NCBI RefSeq assembly: GCF_040802235.1
Contig: NC_133159.1
Span: 76,583,501-76,647,500 of the forward strand
From: Manis javanica
Lineage: Eukaryota; Chordata; Mammalia; Pholidota; Manidae
DNA: 64,000 bases
Direction: 5' to 3'
The position numbers and the translations under genes are program-made. The notes beneath the pieces are model-generated. The model was not told the origin of the DNA, ran no database searches, and worked only from the letters and a program-made list of their open reading frames with translations. Shown here one piece after another: positions 13,120 to 25,200 of the stretch; the stretch's first letter is position 1, and every line of letters starts with the position of its first letter.

Positions 13120-13280
13120 GTTAATGTTGCAAAGTTTATAAAACACTTCACCAGTGAAGGAATTGAGTGAAAATGATGTAACTGCCTATACTCATACAGC
13201 TAATAAAGCAGACTTTAAACCCAGATCTATCTGACTCTCGGATCACTATTCTATCTACTAGACCAAACTGCTATTGCTTT
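13120..13280 (-). repeat. MIR-family SINE fossil
   Basis: Antisense MIR-like order: CATACAGCTAATAAAGCAGACTTTAAACCCAGATCT, then CTGACTCTCGGATCACTATTCTATCTACTAGACC. This fits the reverse complement of the MIR core and 5' part. Confidence 0.6.
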
Positions 13281-13394
13281 TTGAGCTTCAACTGTGAATT
13301 CCACACTGAGGTAGACACATTACATGCATTAAATTTAATTCCTATAGAGCCTTCCATGGAGATTCTTCCCATAAAATCACCTTATACCTTCTTT

Positions 13395-13590
13395 AGAGCA
13401 CTTTTTATGTGAATGTTTTATAATATCATTGTTATTCATGTACAAGTGTATCTTCCCCTATTCTGCAATATTGGTTTCTTTAAGATGGATTAGATTCACC
13501 TTGATATCACCTCAGAACCTACTAAAGTGTCTTACACATGCCAGCCACTCAGAAAACAGTTCCTGAATAAGTAAACCCATAGTAGTCTTA
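13395..13590 (+). repeat. Possible L2/MIR3 3' end fossil
   Basis: Text such as CACCTCAGAACCTACTAAAGTG then ACACATGCCAGCCACTCAG and CCTGAATAAGTAAA resembles the L2 tail (cost-benefit of divergence makes this weak). No coding potential is seen. Confidence 0.4.
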
Positions 13591-13699
13591 GATAATTCAG
13601 AAGCTATTTCAGAATCATTATCGTGAACACCACCCAATATTACACTATTGGTAATACTAGTGAGAAATAGAGAACATTGGGATAACTGATTGGCTTGGG

Positions 13700-14240
13700 T
13701 TATTCCATTAGTTGTCTACGATTGTATGACAAATTACCACAAAATCAGCTACTTAAAAGCACTTACATTTATTAATCTCGCAGTTTCCATGGGCAGGAGT
13801 CCAGGCACAGCTTAACTGGTTTCTCTGCTCAGTATCTAACAAGGCTACTATAATGTAAAAGTCAGCCATGCTATACCTTTCTGGAGTTCACATAGTCGTA
13901 GGCAGAATTCAATTCCTTGCTGTTGAGGGCTGAGGTCCCCACTTTGTTGCTGGTTGACATTTGAGGACCACTCCTAGTTCCTAGAGGCCCTGTGGTTCCT
14001 TGCCATGTGGCCCTCTCACAGCACAGCAGCCTACTTACACAAGTTCAGCAGGAGAATCTATCTCCAGACTGCTAAAAACTGAGCCCTATATAATCACCTT
14101 AGCCATATCGTGTAATCTAATTAAGGTAATGACTATCTCATCCTAATCACATGTCCAATTCATGCTCAAGAGGGGGTTATATGGGGCAGGTACACCAGGG
14201 AATCTTAATATCTGAGCAAATAAAATAGACTATTTTTATC
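13700..14240 (-). mobile_element. Solo MaLR LTR (MLT1 type)
   Basis: Reverse complement of an MLT1C/D-like LTR: TTAGTTGTCTACGATTGTATGAC, GGGCAGGAGTCCAGGCACAGC, GTAGGCAGAATTCAATTCCTTG, TTCCTTGCCATGTGGCCCTCTC and CTCAAGAGGGGGTTATA occur in consensus order. No internal region follows, so it is a solo or fragmentary LTR. Confidence 0.75.
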
Positions 14241-14489
14241 TCTTAGGTTTGTCACAACATGTATGATTGCTGAAAGCAAAAACATGTCTGATGGGATTTT
14301 CAGTGTAGGTAGATAAAACACATATGAGAACTACATAGAAAATTGGACCTAAGGTTTCTTAATTTTATTGGAAATGGCAAAGTATAATTCTGAATAGATT
14401 GTGTAAAATTTTATATATATTATAAATCTGTAGAACAACCATTAAAAGAAAACTGTACAGATATACTGAAAAGCACTACAGATAAATGA

Positions 14490-14920
14490 GAATGAAATTT
14501 CAAGAATTCAAAGAAATAAAAAAACAAGAAGCCAAAAACAAAATGGATGAACAGAAAACTAACGCCATAGTAGACATAAGTCCAACCATATCAACAATTA
14601 TACTATATACCAATGGTCTAAATATACCAATTAAATGGCAGAGATTGTCAAATTGGATTTTTTTTTAAAGACTCAACTATATACTGTTTAAAAGAAATCC
14701 ATCTAAACCTACTGATGATAAAATAAGATAAAAATACCAGGATGAAACAGGATATACCATGTAAACACTAATTTTTAAAATGCTGGTATTGATATATTAA
14801 TATAAGACATAGCATATGTTAGAACAAGGAATATTACCAGAGACACAAAGGGAATTTACACACTGATAAAAGATTCAATTCATCAAGAAGATTTAATAAT
14901 TCTAAATATGCATGTACCCA
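14490..14920 (+). mobile_element. Old L1M fragment (ORF2 N-terminal region)
   Basis: Forward L1M endonuclease-region text, for example ATATTAATATAAGACATAGC, ATTACCAGAGACACAAAGGG, and AATTCATCAAGAAGATTTAATAATTCTAAATATGCATGTACCC. Highly diverged and non-coding. Confidence 0.7.
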
Positions 14921-15683
14921 CCAATTCAGTGATATCCTCTCTTTTATTCCTGTTTTGAGTAATTGGTGTCTCCTCTCTTTTTCTTGATTAATCTGGCTAA
15001 AATCTTACCTAATTTTTAATTTTTGTTTTGAAGAAACAGCTTTTGGTTTCATTAATTTCCCCTTTCATTTTTCTGCTCTCAGTTTGATTTTTTTCCCTTA
15101 TCTTTATTTTCTTCCTTTCACTTTCTTTGGGTTTTGTTTGCACTCCTGTTCCTAGTTTCTTAATGTGGAAGCTTAGATCATTGATTTGAAACCATTCTTT
15201 TTTCTGATATATGCATTTAATGCCATAAACTTCCCTCTGAGCACTTCTTTAGTTACATCTCACAAATTTTGATATGTCAATTTTTCATATTCCTTCAGTT
15301 TCAAATATTTTCTAATTTCTCTTGAGGCTCCTTTTTTGCCCATGGGTTATTAAGTACTGTGTTACTTCCATATATTTGTGGATTTTCCAGATATCCATTT
15401 GTTACTGTCTTCTAGCTTAATTCTATTATAGTCACATATGAGAATCTGAATAAGTTCAAGTCTTGAAAATTTAAGACTGTGGTCTATCTTGGTGAACATT
15501 CCATAAGCACTTGAAAAGGATGTATATTGTATTGTTGTTGGGTGGTATTCCTTAAGGCAAGTTGGTTGTTAGTATTCAAACTTCCTATATTTTACTGCCT
15601 TTCTATCTGTTTTATTCTATTGATTATTGAGAAAAAGTGTTGAAGTCTCCTTCAACTATAATTATGGATTTGTCTGTATGGCT
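14921..15683 (-). mobile_element. L1 fragment in opposite orientation (ORF2 antisense)
   Basis: Antisense L1 ORF2 signature words in order: CTTTTGGTTTCATTAATTTC, TTAATGTGGAAGCTTAGATCA, CACAAATTTTGATATGTC, GGTCTATCTTGGTGAACATTCC and TGAAGTCTCC. It abuts forward L1 sequence at about 14920, so the junction is either an inversion or a separate insertion. Confidence 0.8.
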
Positions 15684-15875
15684 ATTTAGCTAGTTCCGAC
15701 TGCTATAACAAACATACCCTATCCTGGTGGCTTAAACAACAAACAGTTATTTTTTCACACTTCTGGAGGGTGAGAAGTCATAAGATCAAGGTTCAGGCCA
15801 ATCTGGTGTTGGGTGGAGGCCCCTTCCTGGTTTATGGGTGATCTTCTTATTGCATAGTCACATTACCCTAATATT
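15684..15875 (-). mobile_element. MaLR LTR fragment
   Basis: CGACTGCTATAACAAACATACC, GGTGGCTTAAACAACA, and CACTTCTGGAGGGTGAGAAGTC with TTCAGGCCAATCTGGTGTTGGGTG follow the reverse complement of the 3' part of a MST/MLT1-type LTR. It is cut after about 190 bp by L1 sequence. Confidence 0.6.
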
Positions 15876-15884
15876 AAGGTATGC

Positions 15885-16850
15885 CATAAAGTTACAGTAA
15901 TCAAGACACTGATGAGCCAAAAAGGATAGACACATAGATCAATTGAACATTATAGAAAGTTCAGAAGTATATCTATATAAATATGGTTGGTTGATTTTTG
16001 ACAAAGGTGAAAAATCAGTTTAATAGAAACAGGACAGTATTTTCAACAAATGGTGGTAGAACAACAACATCTGCATGCAAAAAACAAACTTCAAGTTATA
16101 CCTAACACCAGGTACAAACATTGGCTCAAAATGATTCAGAAGCCTACATGTAAACATAAAAAATATAAAACTCTTAGAAGAAAACATAAGAAAAAGTCCT
16201 TATGACCTGGGGTTAGTCAAAGAGTTCTTATGTAGAACATCAAGAGACCAATCAATAAAAGAAAAAAATCATAAATTGAACTTCATCAAAATTAAAATAC
16301 TCTGTTCTATGAAGGAAATCATAAGGACAGGGAGAAGACAAGATACAAATTGGGAAAAAAATTTGTAAATCACACATTCAACAAAAGATTTGTTTGCAGA
16401 ATATATAAAGAATTCACAAAACTCAGCAACAAGAAAACAATCAACCAAATGTTTTGTATTAAAGTATTATTGATATACAATCTTATATAATCAACCTAAT
16501 TTTTTAAGCGGGAAAGAGATATGAGCATTTCTTCACCAAAGAAAACATATGAATATCAAATAAACACATGAAAAGCTGTTCACAATCATTAGACATTATG
16601 GAATTGCACACTAAAACCACAATGACAGACAATACCACGTGCTGCTGAGCATGCAGAGCAGCCAGCAAACTCATACATGCTGACAGGAATGCAATATGAT
16701 TTAGGAAGCAGTTTGGTTTAATAAGGTTAAAGCTACGCTTACCATATGATCCAGAAATCCTACTCCCAGCTACTCATCCTAGAGAACTGAGAACTTAAGT
16801 TCAGACAAAATTCTGGACAAGAATGTTTACAGTAGCGTAACTGCTGGACT
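15885..16850 (+). mobile_element. L1M 3' fragment (ORF2 C-terminus and 3' region)
   Basis: Forward L1M words in order: ACAGTAATCAAGACACTGATG, GGTTGGTTGATTTTTGACAAAGG, CAACAAATGGTGGTAGAACAAC, ACTCTTAGAAGAAAACATAAG, AATTGAACTTCATCAAAATTAA, TATATAAAGAATTCACAAAACTCA and ATATGATCCAGAAATCCTACTCC. It is diverged and disabled. Confidence 0.85.
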
Positions 16851-19800
16851 TAAGACTCGGGAGAAGAAAAGCTGCCTTAAGGACTGCACCCAGTGACTAG
16901 CCAGTGCAGGGTACAAAGACCTGGCCTCCTTGCTTCAGTAGAGACAATTCTGTAGGGTCATTCTAGCTTTAGGATCAGTTGAAATGTCTGTTGTGATAGC
17001 ACCGGAGTTCAGCTCCTCCCAAATTTACCCAACTGCTTCCCTCACCTTCCACAGGTGTGTCTCCTGAGAGTGCCCCGCAAAAAGCCTCCACATGTAAATC
17101 TGACTGTCTTGGATCCTGTTACCTGGGGAACCCAACCTGTGACATAGTAAAATTAAGTTTACCTCTAGAGAGCAAGAGAAGACAATGGAGTTTGTGGCAA
17201 GAAAGGAAAAAGTTAGTAGTCAATCTGCGTATCTGTTACATTTTCCTTTTTGTGTGTGTGTTTGATATCTTTTATAATTTTTATAAATATATGAATGACT
17301 TCAACAGACACCATGATACATATCGTGGTAATTTAAGTCAATATCCTTGACAGTTGTGCAGTAATTTCTAGAAAATTCAATGTAATATAGGTAATAATCT
17401 GGCACAAAGGAAAAACCTTCAAATATTGAAAAGTCCAGTGAAATAGTCTAGTATGTACTTAGCTAACTTTTTTCTGAAAGTCATTTGTAAAAAATATTTT
17501 TATTCAGAAAAAAAATTTCTGCAACAAAAACAAGTAGAATTTAAAAGTTTCAAGGCCAAAATTATAAAGGTTTTTCTAACATAATAGTTTATTTCATTGG
17601 ATTTTTATAGCAATTTGAAAGAAGAATAGTATCAAACAGAAGTTTTCCTATACAATTTCATTTTATCAATAAAATGTGTTTAGCTATAAATCTCCATGTT
17701 GCATGGCCACAACATGAAAATGAGCCTTACTTTTACTCTTTTGACTATTTTTGTATTAGCACTTGGGACAATTCAAGTTAGAGGATAGCAAGTCAAGAAA
17801 CTGAAAGGGAAAAGGCTATCTTGTAACTCAACAGAATTGGAGAAGCTGTTGGCCATGTGACATCAAGGGACAAATTCACCCTCTGCCTCCTCACCCTACT
17901 CACAGATTCTAACCCAGCTGAAGACACTTGAAAGAGTCTGCTCAGAGATAAATTTCTTTTCCTCGTGCACACAAACACACACGCGCGCATGATGCTTCAA
18001 GTTCATGAGCCTGCAGCAGAGTGGGTCTGGAAAGGGAGATGATCCCTAAAAGGCTATATATAAAAGTTGTAAAAATAAAAATAAAATAAAATAAACTGCC
18101 CACAAGGGCTGAACTTCCAGCAGTGCAGATACATAGAGTGAAGGACAGATTAACCAAAATTGTTTGCAGAATAGATTAAACATCAAAAAGAAAAGAAGAG
18201 ACCAAAAAGAAATTCTCTGTACAGTAAAACTTTCTGTTTAGTTCTTATTTTTAATGCTTTCCCACAGAGAATAGAATATGAAACCAAGGAGCCCAATCTT
18301 ATCTCAGAGAGAGAGAACATTAAAGGGCATAAGAAAGAGAGCTGAAGAGTTACTCAATGGACAAACGCGTGAAGAGCTTTGGTGGTGGTATTATTTCCTG
18401 TAAGACGACTTAAACTACAGAAGCCTGAGGGAAAGAGTAAGAAGTTTTGGATAAAGGCTACGACTGGTAAGAAAGACTTGGACTGGGAAAGAGGAATGGC
18501 TGTGCAGCGGCAGCTGGAGGCCATTTCAAGGGTTGCCATCTGCTTCCTAGGACTGGAACTATTTCAGCAATTGTTTCTAAACCTATTTTCAAAAAACAAG
18601 GCAATGTCACCAGATGAGACTGATATTATCCCAGGCAACTGGATCATTCGGGTCTGCCAGCCCTGAGACCACAGCGTAAAGCATGTTCTGTCCAGATCTG
18701 CACATCTTACTAAGGTAACAAATTTCAAGTGTCTTGCTTTTAAGGACTTTCTTATCCTACACAGGAGAAAAGACTTCTTCCTGGAGTAACATGTGATTTT
18801 TAAAAAACCACACGTTGATGTCTACAATTAACTATATTATGTAACATGAAAGAGCTACATACTTGAGGGAGACAGGAGAAAGCCAGAAAGGAGTAAGGGT
18901 GATTCTGGAATCAGTTAAAAAACAATGGGTAAATATTTCCCAGAAGTGGTAAATTTTACACATTTACCTTGTAACTAGTAGTTGTCATGTTTCTATGGAG
19001 ATTAAGATGGAGATGTAATAAACAAAAAGACTGTCACCTTCTAGAGTTCCAAGGCAGAAATAAGAGTATGTTTAGATTTGCCTTGCTGATACATCAAAAT
19101 AAATAAGTAAAGTGTAGTCAAACTGGGAGGCAGTTAGAGATTTAACATTTATAATCAGCTGTCATATGGTAAACGAATAAAAGAATTAACTGAACAGAGG
19201 CATAACTGCAGCTTTAGGTGGGATTAAGGAGAATGGGTTAAAACTCTCAATATCTATGAAGAGTCTGAGATTTTGCCTTATTTACAAAATCTTAGGCTGA
19301 GAAGTGAGCTTGCAGAAGTTATGAGCTCCTGCATCAGAGACAAAGGTCCTAACTGCTCATGGCAAAGCCAGCCACACAAGCATGAGTTTGCTTCAGTTAC
19401 CCTTACTGTCCAAGTGCCATGGGGAGAGGGTGACACAGAACAGCCCAGATGGAGCCTGCACATGCAATGGGTCTGCAGCACAGCTGAGGAGTACTGACCT
19501 TTCGAAACCCAAATCTTGTATAAAGGGCAGTAAGCAAACCTGTCTGATCTTGGCTCCAGAGGAAGACGTTATCTTATTATAGTGGGCAGTGAGCAAACCT
19601 GCATCCTTGAGAAGATCACGCAGAATAAAAAGGCATCTTTCTGCTCACAAGATACTCAAAAATACAAGAAACTTATGGAGAATTGTCTCTGTACAAGTGG
19701 AAGATGGAAAGGTCCACTGAATGATGCATGGGAAAACAAGAATTCAGAGATGAAGGAATATAACAGAGCAGTAAATTCAGTACATGAGGGAAAGAGAATA

Positions 19801-19917
19801 CAGTTTCTTCACAGAGGAATCAGCAAAAAATGTATTAAGATCTGAGGGTCTGGATGCTTGGGAAAAGGGCTAAAAGGAAAAAAATTAAGGAGAGAAAGGA
19901 TCAAACAAAACTACTCT
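16851..19917. other. Intergenic sequence without a recognised gene
   Basis: Open frames at 17057-17350 and 18379-18666 show no recognisable family and start in ordinary context. A short (A)nT-rich simple tract, AAATAAAATAAAATAAA, lies near 18070-18095. No coding evidence is seen. Confidence 0.55.
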
Positions 19918-20477
19918 GTATTAGTTATCTATTGCTGCATAATAAATCATCCCCAAAACTTAGTAGCTAACCACAATAAATATATCTTATCTCCCATTGA
20001 AATTTCATGGCTCAGGAATCTGGGGGCAGCTTAGCTGGGTGCTTCTGGTTCAGCCTTTAATAGGGTTGTGGTCTACATGTTGGCTGGCGCTCCAGGCTTG
20101 ACTGGGGCTGGAAGATCTGCTTCCATGCTGATTGTTCATTCACACGCCTGGTCAGTTAGTGCAGGGTGTTGTGAGGAAGCCTCAGTTCCTCTCCACATAC
20201 ACATCTCCCTAAGACTGTGTGAGTGTCCTTATAACAGGCAAGCTGGCATCCCAAGAGTAAGTGGTCCAAGAGAGAGCAAGGAAGAAGCCACAATGCCTTT
20301 TATGATCTAGTCTCAGAAGGCACACAACACACTGTCACTCTATATTGGGCCATGTTCCTTCTATTCATTCGAAGCAAGTCACAAAGTTGTGCTCACACTC
20401 AAGGGGAGGAGAATTAAGCTCCACATCCCAAAGGATAGACTACTGAAGACTCTGTGGATATATTTAAAGCCACCATA
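19918..20477 (-). mobile_element. Solo LTR, MaLR/ERVL-like
   Basis: About 560 bp beginning TGTATTAGTTATC and ending ACCATACA (TG...CA). Interior words such as TTGCTGCATAATAAATCATCCCC, CTTGACTGGGGCTGGAAGATCTGCTTCC, and GCCACAATGCCTTTTATGATCTAG match a common mammalian MaLR-type LTR in reverse. No clean 5-bp duplication was found. The family name is from memory. Confidence 0.65.
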
Positions 20478-22089
20478 CACTCCAAGTTTATGCACCTGAC
20501 ATGGTGATGGAGCATATCATTAGTGAGCAAAAAATGATGTCACTGTTAGTGAAACTGTAGCTGAAACAAGAGACAGGTCCTAGACTAGACTGCAGAGAGG
20601 TGAGGTGCTTTGGCTAGGGTTAAGGTACCCAAGTTGCAAAATTTCTAATTTGTTTTGGTTAAAATTTATGTTTTATGCTATTTCTTATCTCCTTACTCTA
20701 TCGCTAGTACCTAGTCCTTTGTACATTGATAATCACAGAATTCTCTTGGTTTTATTTTGATTCAGCTATAATGCAAGTTGATGTTCCCACAGCAGTTTTT
20801 AAAAAGCAAGCACTGCTATCCAGGCAGAGGGGAAAAATTGATTCAGATGCGGAGGAGAAAATTGTGTTGATCTCTAACAGAGATCTATTACACTGAGGTT
20901 ACAATCAGTTCCTTTCAGAGTCATAGGGTTCCTGTGGTCAGGTTGAAGAGCCAAAACCCTCTAATCCATGGCAGAACTCAATTTTCTCCATGGATTTATC
21001 ACTTCCTAACATCTTGGCATTCTGTTTAATAGTGCCATACTGAATAGATCTGTATTTATGCAATTATAAATTGAGTGAGACTACAGTCAAAAATATCAGG
21101 TGAGATTCTATCTATCTACATCTCAGGTAAGAAATAATAAAGGCCTGAATGCAGGTCATATTGAGAATTAAAAAGAGGGGAAGGTTTCAAGAAATAGTTC
21201 TGAGATATGATACCTGGAGCTTGGTAACTTATTGGGGTAGGAGAAGAGGAAAAGGGGAAAGGGGAGGAAAAATCAGATATGTCTGGTTATAGTGACCAAC
21301 AAATCCCAGATTGCCCAGGACTTTAACAGTTTAATCACTGAAAGTCTTACCTCCTGGGAACCCATCAGTCCCAGGCAAATGGGTACACAGGTGGCCCTAT
21401 GATAGGACTAGCATTAACTTCAATGGAGAATACCGGAGAAGGAACATTTTTGCTGTGGGAAGTAAATTCTGTATGGGCATGTTGAATTAAAGATAACTAC
21501 AGAAGATACAAGGAGAAACAAGTTGGAAATGCATTTTTAGATGCATTTCTTCCCCAGTGAGAGGATGGTGTAGATATGGAGAATCTCATCATCATGAGAG
21601 CTGATGTCATGCAAAAGGATGAGACTCTTCTGGAGAGGCTATAGCGAGTCAGAAGAAAAGGGGTTGACAATAGGACTCAGGTTTGAAAAAAAGGGAAGGA
21701 TGTCTGTGCTTGAGGAAGAAGAGAACTCATCAAAAGGGACTGAAAGAAAAGTGGGGGGAATAAGAGCACGTCATTACCCCAGAAAGCAAGGAAAGAGGAA
21801 ATTTTTAGAACATCTGAAGAAAGGGCAAAAATGACAAATGCCACAGAGAGGAGTCCACAGGACCCAGAAATTAGCTATATTTCCTATGGTAATGGAAGAG
21901 GCCCAATATGAGAAGTCAGCACTAGGACTATAAGGAGAGCACGTGCACCCAGCCCCGGCTAACTTAAAGGGGGCATGTCCAGCTGATACTGCCTATCTGC
22001 CCCCGACAGCTGAGGAAGAAAATCATGCAGCATCAATTCCAACTTCCTCTCCAGTCCTGGACCCCAAGAAACTGTTCAGCCTTTACTAA
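20478..22089. other. Intergenic sequence without a recognised gene
   Basis: Contains a purine-rich part near 21240-21280 and an open frame at 21604-21834 with no recognisable family. The 21180-21850 part has the feel of an old non-autonomous repeat, but I cannot name it. Confidence 0.5.
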
Positions 22090-22215
22090 GATTTATTTTT
22101 AAAACAAGCAACATTTATTGGAAATGTGGTAAGTGCCAGGCACCTGACATTCTGTCTCATTTAATCCTCATAGCAACCCAATAAAAAATTACTGTGAATT
22201 ACCTCATTTTGCTAC
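22090..22215 (-). repeat. MIR-family SINE fossil
   Basis: Antisense MIR 3' words in order: CAACATTTATTGGAAATG, AAGTGCCAGGCACCTGACATTC, CTCATTTAATCCTCATAGCAACCC, then TTACCTCATTTTGC. Confidence 0.65.
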
Positions 22216-25200
22216 TCTTCAATTTCTCTCATGTAAAAAGAATCTGTAATGGCAAAAACTGAACAATTTTCTATAGCATGCCATATTCCAATAACATTCC
22301 CCTAGTCTTTGAGTTCATTCAGTATCTCTGAATCCTGAGTTTCTATTGTCTGCTTTGATTCACCAGGAAGCAAATGAATTTTTTCTTATTTATTAAGATA
22401 ACTTTGAATTCTATTATAATTTTATGAGGTACAATAATTTCATGAACCACAGGCTAGCTACCAGGTTAAAAAAAAAAACTACACTTCAATTTTTTCTAGA
22501 AGAATGCCTAAATAGGCATCCAAATATCCTCAGCTCTACAATATTATATGTGCAGTCTCTACACTTAGTTTGCCAATTAAATGACAAACTTCTGGATTTC
22601 TGAAACCAAGCATCATACTCTTCTCATCCTCTACAGTAGCTAGTATGTTTTTGGGCACTGTGGGGAAAATGGAAGTTCCCTTGGCCAGAATCCTCAGCTG
22701 AACCTAAACTACTTGATGATGTAATTGGCTTACTGCTAGGCTACAGCTTCCACACACAAACAATGAGCTATTATTGACTGAGTCCCTATGTTAAGAGCTC
22801 TGTCCAGTTCTCTGGCTGGAGGCAAAGATGGAGGTGGATTAGAGACCTGCAGACTGCTGAACAAACAGGTAATTTTAGTGCTCAACCTCCTGCCATGATA
22901 ATGCGGCCAAGTATAAACCTTTTTACCCCAAGAATATTCCATTGTCATTCCTCAGTCTCACGAATCCACAGTGAACTCACCCAGGGCTGAAAACCTCAGG
23001 CAAGACAGGCACCATAGGCATTTATTAATATCCAGTGGTTGAATCCTAATACTCAGAAACAAAATAATGACTAGAATATGCTTGCACACCATGATGGTCA
23101 TGGTGTTCCCAGACTGAAACACCAGTATTTCGCCACGCTAGTCTGAGCTCACTGAATCAATTCATCAGCCACAGAATTCACTTATGCACTGGATGAAAAT
23201 GGAAGAGCACAGAAACAAAAATGTCCCATATGTGGCAATGCTCATAAAGGATCAAATGAAGAGATACCCATAAAATGAATTGGTATTATCTCAAAAATCT
23301 TATTGTGAAAGACTAATATGAACTCTATTTTTTGCAGTTAGACAAGCTTCTATATACATTTTCCCTATGATATGGGTAGTAGCAATAACACCATATTCCC
23401 AATTCACTGAAAGCTAAAACTCTCAGAGATGGAACATATATAAGCAACTAATGAAACAGACTCCATTTTTCCTTCTCTGCATTACTCAGATTGAAAAACT
23501 CCAGAGTTATCAATTCTTCTGTAAGACATGCAGGTCTAGGCTTGTATAACGACAGTTTCTGCTAACTGGCCACAGGCTAGTACTTTCACACCTTGATGGT
23601 ACTAAATGGTTCGAACTGATCACTCCACCAGAAGCTGTCACCAAGACATCTTCATTTAAAAATCGTAATGATACACAAAGCAATAGGATTGAATTTTTAG
23701 CACATTTTTCTATTTCTTTGAATTTCAGTAAACTCTTACAAATGTCACCCATTCATCTGTTGTGCAATTACACACACATAAATGCCTGTTAAGATTACTA
23801 AAAAAAATTTTATTCAATTGTCACATATAATCAGTACATTTCTAGTCTGGACAACTCTGATAATTACCCGAGTTTTTTGTCAGTGCTTTAGATTGCTCAT
23901 CTGACTTGGTAAAAAGCAGTTTGCTGAAAAACAACAACTAAGGGCAGGGAGAGGAGGGAGCGGTGGGGAGGGAGTAAAACACCAAGCTTTGCTAATAAAT
24001 AGTTCTCAGAAATATCAGCTCCCAATTTACTACTTGTACACAATGGGCCAGTTGGAACTTGCATGGTGATCCAATTTGCCACAGCTCTTGTTTTTAGTCT
24101 TTGTGGAGCTGTTGTGTGAGCACAGTGGGGGCTGCTCCTGTGCATCCCCTGAGTCAATCAGTGGGCTTTTGTTTCCTGCTGGTCAAAAATATCAGGTGGC
24201 TCTGAGAGTCTAATTATCAATGAAAAATTAAATGCAATGCAGAAATGTAGCCACAAGCACCCCTTCCTCATCCTTCCTGCGCCCTCCCCACCCCAGGCAT
24301 GTGACAGAGTATCAGGCTATTCCTTAGTATTCCAAAAAAGATAGCAAGAGGAAAAAGGCACCGGCCTAGGGAAGCAAGCAGAATAATAATTAATTTTTAC
24401 TTACACAGCTTTCTCCATTTTTGGTGGAGGACTGTTCTAATTACCATGGATGGTCTTCTAGAAATTATCAAACAGTAGGGAGTTTCATTTTAGCAATGTT
24501 AGGCCACATTTATCTCAATAATGCTTTAAAATTTTATGGACATATTTACCATAGAGTAAACAGAGAAATGAAAGAAGATATATGTATGGCCAATAGCCCC
24601 AATTTACTAACCCAAATACACCCTTATCTAATGCAGTAAAGTCACTCTTACTGTTTGTTAAAGCATATTCCTGTTTCTTCTGAATTTATTCCAGGCAGTT
24701 CAGGGAAATATAAAGTTAAAAATGTTTGTAACATTTAATTTGGGGTTTCAAAGGTCAAGGTAGATACAGGTCTTCACTTCATGTTCTAAGACACAGAACA
24801 GAAGTTGAATCCACCAAATCCAGGTATCATTGCTTTAGTTTTCCCCACGTGTGTTCTTTTTTCTTCTTGTCTTCAAAAAATAGATGTGCTTTATTGGTAA
24901 GTGAGCAATTAAACTTACAGTGGGGGGAAATTATACCATCTCCAAATACATAGCTTTACGAATCTTACCTTAATATACTCCCCCAAAAAAATGAAATATT
25001 AAAGTTAAAGCCTTTACATGGTTCTCCAATACTCCAAATATAATGTCATCATACACAACTTTTAAAATCCCATAGTAAGTATCACAGTTGATTCACAAAT
25101 ACCATTGAAGTGTGACATGTTCTTCCATGTGAGAAACTGTTCAAGAGATATCATCCTCAAGTTATATCTCTAGAGATTATTTAATCAGACAATACACCTT

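Noticed and set aside
18379..18666. 95-codon plus frame
   Set aside because: No family recognised and ordinary intergenic composition.
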